The position numbers and the translations under genes are program-made. The notes under the pieces were generated by a model that saw only the letters and a list, made by a program, of their open reading frames with translations, made no database searches and was not told the DNA's origin. This document shows positions 1 through 8,129 of a stretch of DNA of 19,794 nt, in pieces. The DNA lies in NCBI GenBank assembly GCA_021791455.1, contig JAJYWM010000092.1, forward strand, positions 1 to 19,794, read 5' to 3'. Numbering within the stretch: position 1 is the first letter of the stretch; every line of letters begins with the position of its first letter. This DNA is from a bacterium (GTDB lineage Bacteria > Chloroflexota > Dormibacteria > UBA8260 > Bog-877).

Positions 1-710
1 GCGGCACGGTCGGGGGGGCGGCGGCGCGGCTGCTCCAGCGCCAAGGTGCTTCCCCGCTCCTTGTGGTCAAGCGAGGACCGCGGGCTGCGGCGCTCGCTCA
101 GGCGATCGGGGGAGAGTTGATCGACCGCCAGGGGCTGCTGGACAATGCCGGCCGTTTTCAGCTGATCATCTGCAGCACCACCAGTGAGGAGCGGGTTCTG
201 TTGCGATCGGAGGTCGAGGCCATCCGGGGCCGCCAGGCCCCCGACTCAAATCTCCTGATCCTGGACTTGGCGGTGCCCCGCGACGTTGAGCCCGAGGCGG
301 GCGAGCTGAAGGGGGTCGAGCTGCTGGACATAGATCATCTGGGCGGGGTGATCACGGAGAACATGAGCCGCCGCGAGGTGCACCGTCCCAAGGCCGAGCT
401 GGTGGTGGAGCGCGGGGTTCGCGAGCTCGTGGATGAGCTGCGTGGCAGGGGCGCAGGGCCCGTGATAGCGGCGCTGGTGGACCGCGCCGAAGAGGTGCGC
501 CAGGGGGAGCTCAAGCGGGCGATCTCGAAGATGAGGCCCCTCGACGACGCCGAACGGGTCCAACTGGAACGGCTCACCCAGGCGATCGCGGCTAAGCTGA
601 TGCACCAGCCGATCAACTTCCTCCGTCAGCACGCCGAAGACCGAGATCGACGGCGCGTCCTGGAAGAGGCCTTCGGCCTCAGTGTGGACGAGTCCTCGGA
701 AGGCGCTTGA
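1..710 (+). CDS. hemA: glutamyl-tRNA reductase, C-terminal part (cut by window start)
   Basis: This enzyme reduces glutamyl-tRNA(Glu) to glutamate-1-semialdehyde with NADPH, the first committed step of C5 heme synthesis. The reading frame is open from the window edge; codons start at base 3, and about 235 residues are visible. The first visible residues (GTVGGAAARLL) fit the dinucleotide-binding loop and first helix of the NADPH domain. The rest of that domain follows, with DLAVPRDVEPE. The helical dimerisation domain comes next (ALVDRAEEVRQGEL, then AAKLMHQPINFLR near the end). The catalytic N-terminal domain lies outside the window. The stop overlaps the TTG start of hemC (TTGA), which implies translational coupling. 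The identification is firm from these motifs and from the hemC/hemD/hemB neighbours. Confidence 0.93.
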   Translation, partial: GTVGGAAARLLQRQGASPLLVVKRGPRAAALAQAIGGELIDRQGLLDNAGRFQLIICSTTSEERVLLRSEVEAIRGRQAPDSNLLILDLAVPRDVEPEAGELKGVELLDIDHLGGVITENMSRREVHRPKAELVVERGVRELVDELRGRGAGPVIAALVDRAEEVRQGELKRAISKMRPLDDAERVQLERLTQAIAAKLMHQPINFLRQHAEDRDRRRVLEEAFGLSVDESSEGA

Positions 711-1594
711 CCGCAATAGGCACCAGGGGGAGTCCCCTCGCCGTCGCCCAGGCCAATCTCGTGCTGCAAGCCCTGCGGTCGGTTGCGCCCGCGCTGGAGC
801 TGACCCTGGAGTTGATCCAGTCTGAGGGAGATCTAAACCCAGAGCTTCCGGTTCCAGACCTGGCCGGACAAGGGTGGTTCTCCTCCCGTCTGGAGAGGGC
901 CTTGGCCGAAGGCATTGTGGATGTGCTTGTGCACAGCGCCAAGGACCTCCCGAGCACCCAGCCTCCGGAGCTCACCGTCGCCGCCTACCTGCCCCGTGAG
1001 GATCCCCGCGACTGCCTGGTAACCCTGGATGGGAGCCACTGGCGGGGGCTCAAGCCGGGAACCGCCGTGGGCACCTCCTCGCCCCGGCGTGCGGCCCAGC
1101 TGCTGGCGCTGCGCCCGGATCTGGTTCCCACCCCGATCAGGGGCAACGTGGACACCCGGCTTGGGCGCATGGGACAACTGGGCCTGGGTGCGATCATGGT
1201 TGCCGGCGCCGGCCTCAATCGACTTGGAAGGGGAGGGGATGGGTTCCCCCTGGACCCGGTCCAGGAGTGCACCCCGGCCCCAGCCCAGGGCGCCATCGCG
1301 GTGCAGGTTCGCAGGAACGACCCGATCGCGGAGATGGTCGCGGCGATCGACGACCACCCAACCAGATCCTGTGTGGAGGCGGAGCGGGTGGTGCTGGCGG
1401 CGATGGGCGGCGGATGCCGTCTGCCCCTGGGAGCTCTGGCTCAACCGCTTCCCGACTCCTCCTTCCGGCTCACCGTCGCCTGGTCACCCACCGGCAGCGG
1501 GGCCGACCTGGAGCGCAAGAGCGTGATTCTGCCGAGCGCCGACCTCGTACCGGGCGCGGAGGCGATCGCCAGGCATCTTTCTAGGGGCAGATGA
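707..1594 (+). CDS. hemC: porphobilinogen deaminase (hydroxymethylbilane synthase)
   Basis: Polymerises four porphobilinogen molecules into hydroxymethylbilane in the cytoplasm. It has 295 residues, close to the family's usual 300-315. Visible motifs are GTRGSPLA at residues 5-12, the catalytic Asp80 in HSAKDLPS, and the substrate-binding GTSSPRR. The dipyrromethane cofactor Cys237 lies in GGGCRLPLGA. The start is a TTG at 707 that overlaps the hemA stop by four bases. No better in-frame start is seen, and the conserved IGTRGSPLA begins only three residues later, so the N-terminus is very short but complete. The stop overlaps the ATG of hemD (ATGA). Confidence 0.97.
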   Translation: MTAIGTRGSPLAVAQANLVLQALRSVAPALELTLELIQSEGDLNPELPVPDLAGQGWFSSRLERALAEGIVDVLVHSAKDLPSTQPPELTVAAYLPREDPRDCLVTLDGSHWRGLKPGTAVGTSSPRRAAQLLALRPDLVPTPIRGNVDTRLGRMGQLGLGAIMVAGAGLNRLGRGGDGFPLDPVQECTPAPAQGAIAVQVRRNDPIAEMVAAIDDHPTRSCVEAERVVLAAMGGGCRLPLGALAQPLPDSSFRLTVAWSPTGSGADLERKSVILPSADLVPGAEAIARHLSRGR

Positions 1595-2373
1595 CGACAC
1601 CGCTTTCGGGGCGGCGCGTGGTGGTGACCCGTCCCAGCACCCAGGCCGAGGAGCTGTGCCACCTCCTCGAGGAAGCCGGGGCCACTCCCGTCCCAATTCC
1701 CGTCCTGCGACTAAGGCCACTGCTCGATCCTGAGGCGATAGTGGAGCTGCGCACTCGGATAGCCGCTGGCGACTTTCAGGACGTGGTCTTCACCAGCGCC
1801 AATGCCTGCTCGCTGCTCTTCGAGCCGGGGACTCTGCCTCAGGGAGCGGCTCGAGCCTTCGCGATCGGCCCGGGGACGGCCATCCCCCTGGAGCGAGCCG
1901 GCTGGTCGGTGCAGAGCCTCCCGGATGGCTTCGTCGCGGAGGCGCTGGTGGACAGGATCGCGCAGGAGCCATGTGCAGGTAGGCGAATGCTGTTGCCGCG
2001 GGCCAGGGGCGGCAGGGCCGTGCTGCCCGACCGCCTCCGGGCCCTCGGCGCCCTGGTGGAGGAGGTGGAGCTGTACGAGGCCGTTCCCGCCTGGGAGTCA
2101 CGGTCACTCCTGCAGGCGGAGCTGAGGTCCGCGCGGTGCGACTGTGTCACGTTTGCGAGCGGCAGTGCGGCGCTCTTCTTTGCGGATCTGGCAGGGCCGG
2201 TGAGAGCTCCCGAGGGTTGCGTCCTGGCCGCCATAGGGCCGGCCACCGCAGCGGCCATGGCCGGCGTCGGAATCGTGCCTCAGGTCGTTGCCGATCCCCA
2301 TACCATCAAGGGTCTGGTCGAGGCCCTGCTGACCTGGTACGGCCATTTGCCAGACAATGAGGGCCAACCATGA
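1591..2373 (+). CDS. hemD: uroporphyrinogen-III synthase
   Basis: Closes hydroxymethylbilane with inversion of ring D to give uroporphyrinogen III, the branch point to heme, siroheme and corrinoids. It has 260 residues, typical of the family. HemD sequences diverge strongly, but the characteristic pieces are present: GRRVVVTRP at the N-terminus, DVVFTSANA, FAIGPGTA, the second-lobe LLPRARGGR, and VTFASGSAA followed by AAIGPATAAA. These fit the two-lobed fold. The start ATG overlaps the hemC stop, and the stop overlaps the hemB ATG (ATGA in both cases). The position between hemC and hemB confirms the call. Confidence 0.95.
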   Translation: MTTPLSGRRVVVTRPSTQAEELCHLLEEAGATPVPIPVLRLRPLLDPEAIVELRTRIAAGDFQDVVFTSANACSLLFEPGTLPQGAARAFAIGPGTAIPLERAGWSVQSLPDGFVAEALVDRIAQEPCAGRRMLLPRARGGRAVLPDRLRALGALVEEVELYEAVPAWESRSLLQAELRSARCDCVTFASGSAALFFADLAGPVRAPEGCVLAAIGPATAAAMAGVGIVPQVVADPHTIKGLVEALLTWYGHLPDNEGQP

Positions 2374-3356
2374 GCTTTCCCGAAGATCGTCCGCGTCGGC
2401 TGCGCCGCACCGCAGGGCTCCGCCGGCTGGTCCGGGAGGCCTCGATCCGTCCTGAGGACCTGATTCTGCCCTGTTTCGTCGCCGAGGGAATAACCGAACG
2501 CCGAGAGATCGTCTCGATGCCAGGGGTGTTTCAGGAGACCCAGGAGAGCCTGTTGGAGTTGGTGACGCAAGCGACTCGGCTCGGGGTTGGCGGAGTGATC
2601 CTTTTCGGGGTGCCCGAGCGCAAGGACCCAAGGGGAAGCTCCGCCTGGGACGAGCGCGGGGTCGTGCAGCGCGCCCTGGCCGGACTTCGCAGAGAGTTCC
2701 AGGACGAGCTGGTGCTGATGGCCGACGACTGTCTAGACGAGTACACAGACCATGGGCACTGCGGAGTCCTTAACCAGCAGGGCGAGGTCGACAACGACAT
2801 CACGATCGAACTCTACGCGCGAGTTGCCGTCAGCCAGGCCGAGGCGGGGGCCGACGTGATCGCCCCCTCGGGGATGATGGACGGGCAGGTCGCCGCCATT
2901 CGCGAGGCCCTGGACGGTGCGGGGCACACCTCGACCGCAATCCTCGCCTATTCCGCGAAGTTTGCCTCCTGCTTCTACGGACCATTCCGCGACGCCGCCG
3001 ACTGTGCTCCCCAATTCGGAGACCGGCGCGGCTACCAGATGGACCCCCCTAACCGCAGGGAGGCGATGCGGGAACTGGAGCTGGATCTTCTGGAAGGGGC
3101 CGACATGCTCATGGTCAAGCCGGCCCTACCGTACTTGGACATCGTCCGGGAGGCACGGGACCGCTTCGAGCTCCCGCTGGGGTGTTACAGCGTCAGTGGG
3201 GAGTACGCGATGCTCAGGGCTGCAGCCGCCGCGGGAACGTTCGACCTGCGCTCAGCGGTGCTGGAATCCCATGTCGCCATGCGCCGCGCCGGCGCCGACT
3301 TCGTTCTCACGTACTTTGCCCTTGACATCTGTCGCTGGCTCTCGGAGCAGCTCTGA
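2370..3356 (+). CDS. hemB: delta-aminolevulinic acid dehydratase (porphobilinogen synthase)
   Basis: Condenses two 5-aminolevulinate molecules to porphobilinogen. It has 328 residues, the standard length. The two Schiff-base lysines are Lys197 (AYSAKFASCFYGPFR) and Lys250 (MLMVKPALPYLD). The metal motif reads DDCLDEYTDHGHCG (residues 119-132). Positions 121 and 131 are Cys as in zinc enzymes, but position 123 is Asp as in the zinc-independent class, so this is a hybrid Cys-Asp-Cys site. QMDPPNRREAMRE is the conserved flap. The start ATG overlaps the hemD stop and the stop TGA shares one base with the next ATG (TGATG). Function is secure; the metal requirement is not. Confidence 0.97.
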   Translation: MSFPEDRPRRLRRTAGLRRLVREASIRPEDLILPCFVAEGITERREIVSMPGVFQETQESLLELVTQATRLGVGGVILFGVPERKDPRGSSAWDERGVVQRALAGLRREFQDELVLMADDCLDEYTDHGHCGVLNQQGEVDNDITIELYARVAVSQAEAGADVIAPSGMMDGQVAAIREALDGAGHTSTAILAYSAKFASCFYGPFRDAADCAPQFGDRRGYQMDPPNRREAMRELELDLLEGADMLMVKPALPYLDIVREARDRFELPLGCYSVSGEYAMLRAAAAAGTFDLRSAVLESHVAMRRAGADFVLTYFALDICRWLSEQL

Positions 3357-4042
3357 TGAGAGTGTCGTGGATGCGCTGGGGCGGCGTGGTCGTAGCAGTG
3401 GGAATCCTGGCCGCGGCTGGGGTGACCGCGTTTTTTGTCAACGTCGGTGCTCAACGGGAGGTTCCTGCCGTGTCTCAGTCGAATTGCGAAGGCGCCACTT
3501 TCGGTAATCCCCTGGGGCCGCTGAACCAGCCCGCCAACGTCCACCACTATGATCGGGAGCCGGCGTTCACGATCAACGACCAGCGTCTCTATGAGGCCAC
3601 CATCAGCGTGCCTGAGGGCAAGATCGTGGTATGTCTGGTGCCGGGGTGGGCTCCCATCACAGTCAACGTCTTCGTGACTCTGGTGAGAAACCACTTCTTT
3701 GACGGGCTGCGCTGGGCCCGTGATCCATCGACTGCGCCGGGTGGCCCTGTCATTCAGGGAGGCAGCCCCACCAACAATCTGAGTGGCGGCCCAGGCTTCC
3801 AGTTCAAGAGCGAGAAGGTGGTGAGCCCTCTCTATAAGAACGGCGCCTATCCCGCCGGGGCCGTGGCCATGGCCAACGCCGGCCCCAACACCAACGGCAG
3901 TCAGTTCTTCATAACCCTTTCCAGCTTCACCCTGTCCCCCGACTACAACCTCTTTGGCGAGGTGATCTCCGGGCTCGACGTGGCAAAGCGGGTGAAGAAG
4001 GGTGACCCCATGGAGATCACCGTGAGGGAGCAACTGCCCTGA
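3356..4042 (+). CDS. membrane-anchored cyclophilin-type peptidyl-prolyl isomerase
   Basis: Cyclophilins catalyse cis-trans isomerisation of prolyl bonds during folding. Residues 8-30 form a single hydrophobic segment after a positively charged start. It has no clear lipobox or cleavage site, so it is probably a signal anchor facing outward. The catalytic domain spans about residues 80-225. It shows the [20 protein letters not shown] core, an Arg in LRWAR at the catalytic-Arg position, [19 protein letters not shown] and the signature [17 protein letters not shown]. The length of 228 residues fits an anchored cyclophilin. The ATG at 3356 shares its A with the hemB stop. Its place between hemB and hemL is unusual, because it is not a known heme enzyme. 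A role in folding exported proteins fits the nearby tat genes, but this is inference. Confidence 0.93.
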   Translation: MRVSWMRWGGVVVAVGILAAAGVTAFFVNVGAQREVPAVSQSNCEGATFGNPLGPLNQPANVHHYDREPAFTINDQRLYEATISVPEGKIVVCLVPGWAPITVNVFVTLVRNHFFDGLRWARDPSTAPGGPVIQGGSPTNNLSGGPGFQFKSEKVVSPLYKNGAYPAGAVAMANAGPNTNGSQFFITLSSFTLSPDYNLFGEVISGLDVAKRVKKGDPMEITVREQLP

Positions 4043-4089
4043 CCGCGTCCCGGCCCGCGGGGGCGGCCATTCCGCGCTCGACAGCGGCG

Positions 4090-5376
4090 ATGCAGAGGGC
4101 GATGGCCGTCCTCCCCGGGGGGGTAAACAGCCCGGTGCGGTCATTTCGGTCGGTTGGCGGCGATCCGCCGTTCTTCAACCGTGCTGAAGGGGCGTTCCTC
4201 TTCGACCTGGACGGCAATCGCTACATCGACATGGTGCTGGCGTACGGGCCCCTCATTCTCGGTCACCTGCATCCGGCGGTCACGGCCGCGATCTCCTCGC
4301 AGCTCAAGCGAGGAGAGGCCATGGGAGGGCCAACCCTGATGGAGGTGGAGCTGGCCGAGTTGGTGCGTCAGCTGATGCCGTCGGTTGAGATGTTGCGGCT
4401 CGTCAACAGCGGCACCGAGGCGACCATGAGCGCCATCCGATTGGCCCGGGGCGTGATCGGGCGCGATTTGATCGTGAAGTTCGCCGGCTGCTATCACGGG
4501 CACAGCGACGCGCTGCTCGCCGAGGCCGGATCGGGGGTGGCGACCCTGGCGATACCGGGATCGCCCGGGGTCCCGTCGGCGACTGTGTCGGACACCGTCG
4601 TGCTGCCCTACAACGACCCGAAGGCGGCTCGCCAGCTCTTCGCACATCAGGGCGAACGGGTCGCGGCCGTGATCATCGAGCCCATCGCCGGCAACATGGG
4701 TGTGGTGCCCCCCAGGCCGGGTTTCCTGGCCCTGCTCAGAGAGCTGACCAACCGGGCCGGAGCAATCCTCATCCTGGACGAGGTGATGACCGGGTTCAGG
4801 GTCGCCCTGGGGGGAGCCCAGGAGCTTTATGGAGTTGTGCCGGATCTCACCTGCCTGGGCAAGGTAATTGGTGGTGGCCTTCCGGTGGGAGCGTTCGGGG
4901 GACGAGCTGATTTGATGGAGCAGCTCGCGCCGGTCGGGCCCGTCTACCAAGCGGGGACCCTCAGCGGCAGCCCGCTGGCGGTCGCTGCCGGGCTCGCCGC
5001 CCTGGGGGAGCTCTCCTCGTTTGATCCCTACCGATTGCTGGAGGACGCAGGGGAGCGGCTGGAGCGGGGCCTGATAGGGGCCGCCGGCGAGCTGGGATTC
5101 CCGATGCATGTCAACCGGGTGGGTTCGATGCTCACCTTCTTCTTCAGCAGCCTTCCCGTGACCGACTATGACTCCGCGCGCGGGTCTGACCTTCGCTTGT
5201 TCAGCATGGTGCACCGGGGCCTGCTCGAGAGAGGGGTGTTCTGGCCACCATCGCAGTTTGAGTCATCGTTCCTCTCCGCGGCGCACGACGATGGCCTGGT
5301 CGATCAGGTGGTGGAGGCGTTCCGCGAGTCTCTGCTCGCCGCCCGGGAATCGCCGGCGAGGCACGGCGGCAGCTGA
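4090..5376 (+). CDS. hemL: glutamate-1-semialdehyde 2,1-aminomutase
   Basis: A PLP enzyme that converts glutamate-1-semialdehyde to 5-aminolevulinate, completing the C5 route begun by HemA. Family motifs include [37 protein letters not shown], the cofactor Asp in LDEVMTGFR, the PLP lysine in [16 protein letters not shown] (Lys258 from this ATG), and [10 protein letters not shown]. The first ATG at 4090 gives 428 residues. However, the family-conserved Ser and hydrophobic residues 8-12 positions before PGG are encoded partly upstream of it, and no ribosome site precedes it. The frame is open back to a CTG at 4039 that overlaps the cyclophilin stop (CTGA) and has GAGGGAG eight bases upstream. 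The real start may therefore be 4039 (445 residues). Confidence 0.96.
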   Translation: MQRAMAVLPGGVNSPVRSFRSVGGDPPFFNRAEGAFLFDLDGNRYIDMVLAYGPLILGHLHPAVTAAISSQLKRGEAMGGPTLMEVELAELVRQLMPSVEMLRLVNSGTEATMSAIRLARGVIGRDLIVKFAGCYHGHSDALLAEAGSGVATLAIPGSPGVPSATVSDTVVLPYNDPKAARQLFAHQGERVAAVIIEPIAGNMGVVPPRPGFLALLRELTNRAGAILILDEVMTGFRVALGGAQELYGVVPDLTCLGKVIGGGLPVGAFGGRADLMEQLAPVGPVYQAGTLSGSPLAVAAGLAALGELSSFDPYRLLEDAGERLERGLIGAAGELGFPMHVNRVGSMLTFFFSSLPVTDYDSARGSDLRLFSMVHRGLLERGVFWPPSQFESSFLSAAHDDGLVDQVVEAFRESLLAARESPARHGGS

Positions 5377-5404
5377 GATGCGGAGCCTTCGCGAAATACC
5401 CTGG

Positions 5405-5413
5405 TGCTATACT
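5405..5413 (+). promoter_or_regulatory. extended -10 promoter element for tatA
   Basis: TGCTATACT is an extended -10 box (TG, one base, TATACT, five of six matches to TATAAT). It lies in the 75-base gap between hemL and tatA, about 39 bases before the tatA ATG. The -35 position about 17 bases upstream is weak, which extended -10 promoters tolerate. It would start a separate tatA-tatC-rph-rdgB transcript. This is a motif-based prediction. Confidence 0.5.
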
Positions 5414-5451
5414 CCGGGCGGTTTCGGTACTTTCTCAATGAGGCGCTTGCC

Positions 5452-5730
5452 ATGATCAGCGACCACTGGCCAGAGATACTCATCGTCCTGCTGATAGCCC
5501 TGGTGGTGTTCGGGCCCAAGCGGCTTCCGGAGCTCGGCCAGGCGCTGGGAAAGGCCATCAACGAGTTCCGCCACGCGACCCGTTCCATGACGGAGGAGGC
5601 CAAGTCCTACACGACCGGGCTCACTCCGCCTCCACTGGATCCGAGCCAGTCGGCAACCGTGACCCAGTCCACCGCGACCCCAGACCTCCCCGGCGTGGCC
5701 ACCAGCAGCTCCTCCGAGTCGGCGGGCTGA
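5452..5730 (+). CDS. tatA: Sec-independent (twin-arginine) translocase subunit TatA
   Basis: TatA oligomerises to form the pathway for folded proteins across the membrane. From the ATG at 5452 it has 92 residues. It has one transmembrane helix (about residues 7-21, PEILIVLLIALVVFG), the hinge FGPKRLPELG, the amphipathic helix ending NEFRHATR, and a Ser/Thr/Pro-rich disordered tail. A longer frame starts at a GTG at 5404, but that codon lies in the -10 box. The ATG at 5452 has GAGG eight bases upstream and puts the helix where the family has it. tatC follows after 22 bases. No tatB is visible nearby, which suggests a two-component Tat system. Confidence 0.93.
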   Translation: MISDHWPEILIVLLIALVVFGPKRLPELGQALGKAINEFRHATRSMTEEAKSYTTGLTPPPLDPSQSATVTQSTATPDLPGVATSSSSESAG

Positions 5731-5752
5731 TCGCCTCGGACCACCAGTCGAC

Positions 5753-6547
5753 ATGGCCACCCGCCGGGTAGGCTGGCGGGGAGGAGCCCGTGGTCAGGTT
5801 GGGGGAGAGTCGCCCGCGGCCGACCGTGAGCTCACCCTGGTGGAGCATCTCGAGGATCTCCGCCGGGCCATCATCTGGAGCCTCATCGCCTGGGGCATAA
5901 CCACCAGCGTCGCGTTCGTCTTCAATCAGCGCCTGATCGCGATCCTGGAGCGGCCCCTGCATCTTGCCCTCCAGCACACCCACTCGCCGTTCGGGCAGAG
6001 GGTCGTCGTCACCAGTCCGCTCCAGGGCCTGGCCATCCCCATCGAGGTGGCCGCCGTGGCAGGAGTGATCCTGGCGCTTCCGGTCATCGTCTGGCAGCTG
6101 TGGCGATTCGTGGCTCCGGGCCTGCGGTCGACCGAACGCCACCTGGCGTTCCCATTCGTATTCGGGACCCTCTTCTTCTTCGCCCTGGGCGGGTTGTTTG
6201 CCTATTTCGTGATCCCGATCGGGCTCACCTTCCTTGCCACCTTCTTGGGCAGCAATGCCGTCTACCTGCCGGACCTCGGAGCCTACCTCTCGTTCCTGGC
6301 CCTGGTCGTCCTCATCTTCGGGATCACCTTCGAGATGCCGGTCGCGCTATGCTTGCTGGCCGCAGTCGGGGTCCTCAGCAGTGAGCAATTGAAGCGCTGG
6401 CGCAAGGCCGCCATCTTCGTGATCATCCTGGCGGCTCTGTTGATCACCCCAGGGGCCGACCCGTTCACCCCCACGTTCCTATCGATCGCCCTGATCCTGT
6501 TCTATGAGGGGAGCATATTGTTCATCCGCCACGCACTTCACCGCTGA
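5753..6547 (+). CDS. tatC: Sec-independent (twin-arginine) translocase subunit TatC
   Basis: TatC is the polytopic membrane receptor for twin-arginine signal peptides. It has 264 residues with six predicted hydrophobic segments. The family cytoplasmic signature LTLVEHLEDLRRAI is near residue 28, with Glu in the HLEDLR motif. Later come LPVIVWQLWRFVAPGL and the conserved ITPGADPFTP in the last third. The first ~27 residues are charged and poorly conserved. No strong ribosome site precedes the ATG at 5753, so a start slightly downstream is possible. The stop shares a base with the rph ATG (TGATG). Confidence 0.95.
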   Translation: MATRRVGWRGGARGQVGGESPAADRELTLVEHLEDLRRAIIWSLIAWGITTSVAFVFNQRLIAILERPLHLALQHTHSPFGQRVVVTSPLQGLAIPIEVAAVAGVILALPVIVWQLWRFVAPGLRSTERHLAFPFVFGTLFFFALGGLFAYFVIPIGLTFLATFLGSNAVYLPDLGAYLSFLALVVLIFGITFEMPVALCLLAAVGVLSSEQLKRWRKAAIFVIILAALLITPGADPFTPTFLSIALILFYEGSILFIRHALHR

Positions 6548-7272
6548 TGGCGCGCCAGGACGGCCGCGGGGACGAACAGGCCAGGCCGATCGCGATTGTG
6601 GTCGAGCAGGACAGCTGGGCGGAGGGTGCCGTGACCATATCCCTGGGAGGGACAAGGGTGATCTGCACTGCGACCGTCGAGGAGAGGGTGCCACCGCACC
6701 GCCGCGGCACAAGAGCGGGGTGGGTCACCGCGGAGTACGCGATGCTGCCCCGCTCCACCCACGAGCGCAGTCCCAGAGAACGCGGGGGCCGAGTCGATGG
6801 GCGCTCCCAGGAGATCCAGCGCCTGGTGGCACGGTCGCTGAGGGCGGCGGTCGACATGCACAGGCTCGGTGAACGCACCGTGATCGTCGACTGCGACGTC
6901 TTGAGGGCGGACGGAGGCACCAGGACAGCCTCGATATCGGGAGGGTTCGTCGCGCTGGCCCTGGCCTGCCGACGCCTGATGGCGGCTGGGATGGTGAGAT
7001 CTCAGCCGATCACAAGGCAGATCGCAGCCATCAGTGCTGGACTGGTGGATGGGCGCCCGCTCGTCGACCTCGACTACGGCGAGGATAGCCGGGCATCGAC
7101 GGATCTCAACCTGGTGATGACAGGAGAGCTCGAGATCGTGGAGATCCAGGGTACGGCGGAGGGAGGGACCCTGGCTCAGGATCAGCTCCTGTCCCTGCTT
7201 GGTCGGGCCCAGACAGGGATTGGAGAGGTGCTGCGGGCACAGCGACTGCTGTTGGATGGAGAGCCCGGGTGA
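6547..7272 (+). CDS. rph: ribonuclease PH
   Basis: A phosphorolytic 3'-5' exoribonuclease that trims tRNA 3' ends; the family forms hexameric rings. It has 241 residues, the usual size. Motifs are GGTRVICTATVEERVPP, WVTAEYAMLPRSTHERSPRER (the Arg-rich tRNA-binding and active-site segment), GRSQEIQRLVARSLRAAVD, TVIVDCDVLRADGGTRTASISG (phosphate-site Thr-Arg-Thr) and LVDLDYGEDSRASTDLN with catalytic acids. IQGTAEGG follows. The ATG shares a base with the tatC stop. The stop overlaps the rdgB GTG (GTGA). The rph-rdgB pair is a common bacterial arrangement. Confidence 0.97.
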   Translation: MARQDGRGDEQARPIAIVVEQDSWAEGAVTISLGGTRVICTATVEERVPPHRRGTRAGWVTAEYAMLPRSTHERSPRERGGRVDGRSQEIQRLVARSLRAAVDMHRLGERTVIVDCDVLRADGGTRTASISGGFVALALACRRLMAAGMVRSQPITRQIAAISAGLVDGRPLVDLDYGEDSRASTDLNLVMTGELEIVEIQGTAEGGTLAQDQLLSLLGRAQTGIGEVLRAQRLLLDGEPG

Positions 7273-7925
7273 CGGAGGGTCCGGCGGGTGTGCCGACGGT
7301 GCCACCAACAAGGGTCGAGAAGGTGGTGCTGGCTACCAGAAACCGAGGCAAGTTGGGAGAGCTGACCCGCCTGTTGGCTGGGCTTCGGTGGAACCTGGTT
7401 GCCCTCGACCAGTGCCCGCGCGGTGCTCAGGTGTGCTGGAAGGAGGATGGCGCCACCTATCAAGAGAATGCGGCCATCAAGGCCTGGGCCACGGCCCGTG
7501 GCACGGGCCTTGCCGCACTCGCTGACGATAGCGGCCTGGAGCTTGACGCCCTGGCGGGCTGGCCAGGCCTCCACACCGCGCGCTGGATGGGTGGTCAGGC
7601 AACCAGCGAGGAGTTGCTGCAGGGGATCGCGAAGAGGGTGGCCCAGCTGGCCCCGGACCGCCGCGGTGCCACATTCCGTTGCGTGCTTGCCTACGCGCCC
7701 CTTCTCCCCGAGAGGAGCGCCCCGGTGTTTGCGGAGGGCACGCTGAGGGGCACCCTGCTGAGCGTGCCGCGCGGGAACAACGGATTCGGCTACGACCCCA
7801 TCTTCGTTCCCAGTGGGTACTCAAGGACCCTGGCCGAGATGGAGGAAGTGGAGAAGGACTCCATCAGCCATCGCGGGCTCGCCGCCCGGGCCATGGTTGC
7901 GGCGGTTCTCAATAGCTCGATCTGA
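7269..7925 (+). CDS. rdgB: non-canonical purine NTP pyrophosphatase (RdgB/HAM1 family)
   Basis: Hydrolyses ITP, dITP and XTP to monophosphates, cleaning the nucleotide pool. It has 218 residues. Motifs are VVLATRNRGKLGEL near residue 19, DGATYQENAAIKAWA, ADDSGLELDALAGWPGLHTARW, GNNGFGYDPIFVPSGY, and DSISHRGLAARA near the C-terminus. These are the substrate- and metal-binding signatures of the family. The GTG at 7269 overlaps the rph stop by four bases. The first ~15 residues (Pro/Val-rich) are extra relative to most family members, but no internal start is clearly better. Confidence 0.96.
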   Translation: MTEGPAGVPTVPPTRVEKVVLATRNRGKLGELTRLLAGLRWNLVALDQCPRGAQVCWKEDGATYQENAAIKAWATARGTGLAALADDSGLELDALAGWPGLHTARWMGGQATSEELLQGIAKRVAQLAPDRRGATFRCVLAYAPLLPERSAPVFAEGTLRGTLLSVPRGNNGFGYDPIFVPSGYSRTLAEMEEVEKDSISHRGLAARAMVAAVLNSSI

Positions 7926-8014
7926 CCGATTTCGAATTGAGAGGCCGCGATCGCATCAGCGGGAACAATAAGATGGCAGCGGCACTTACGCGCTGGTGCC
8001 AGGGTAGGGCCGCA

Positions 8015-8086
8015 CGGGGCGTGGTGCAGGGGTAGCACGCCACTTTTGGGAAGTGGAGGTCGCAGGTTCGAATCCTGCCGCCCCGA
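8015..8086 (+). tRNA. tRNA-Pro (anticodon UGG)
   Basis: The 72-base cloverleaf is complete. The acceptor stem CGGGGCG (8015-8021) pairs with CGCCCCG (8079-8085), and the discriminator A is at 8086. The D stem is GTGC/GCAC and the anticodon stem CCACT/AGTGG. The loop TTTGGGA has anticodon TGG at 8047-8049, and the T arm is GCAGG-TTCGAAT-CCTGC. The C1:G72 pair with A73 is typical of bacterial proline tRNA. CCA is not encoded. Confidence 0.97.
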
Positions 8087-8129
8087 GGCTGCTCCCGGAG
8101 CCGGTGCTGTGCCGCGTCGTCCGGCCGGG

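Noticed and set aside
3185..4144. Long minus-strand open frame opposite the hemB end and the cyclophilin
   Set aside because: It spans parts of two real genes on the other strand and shows no domain features.
4141..5214. Long minus-strand open frame opposite hemL
   Set aside because: No family motif; it lies wholly antisense to an unambiguous hemL.
7926..8014. Possible promoter for the tRNA gene (TTGAGA and TAAGAT)
   Set aside because: The spacing between the boxes is about 26 bases, too long for a standard promoter; the tRNA may be read through from rdgB.
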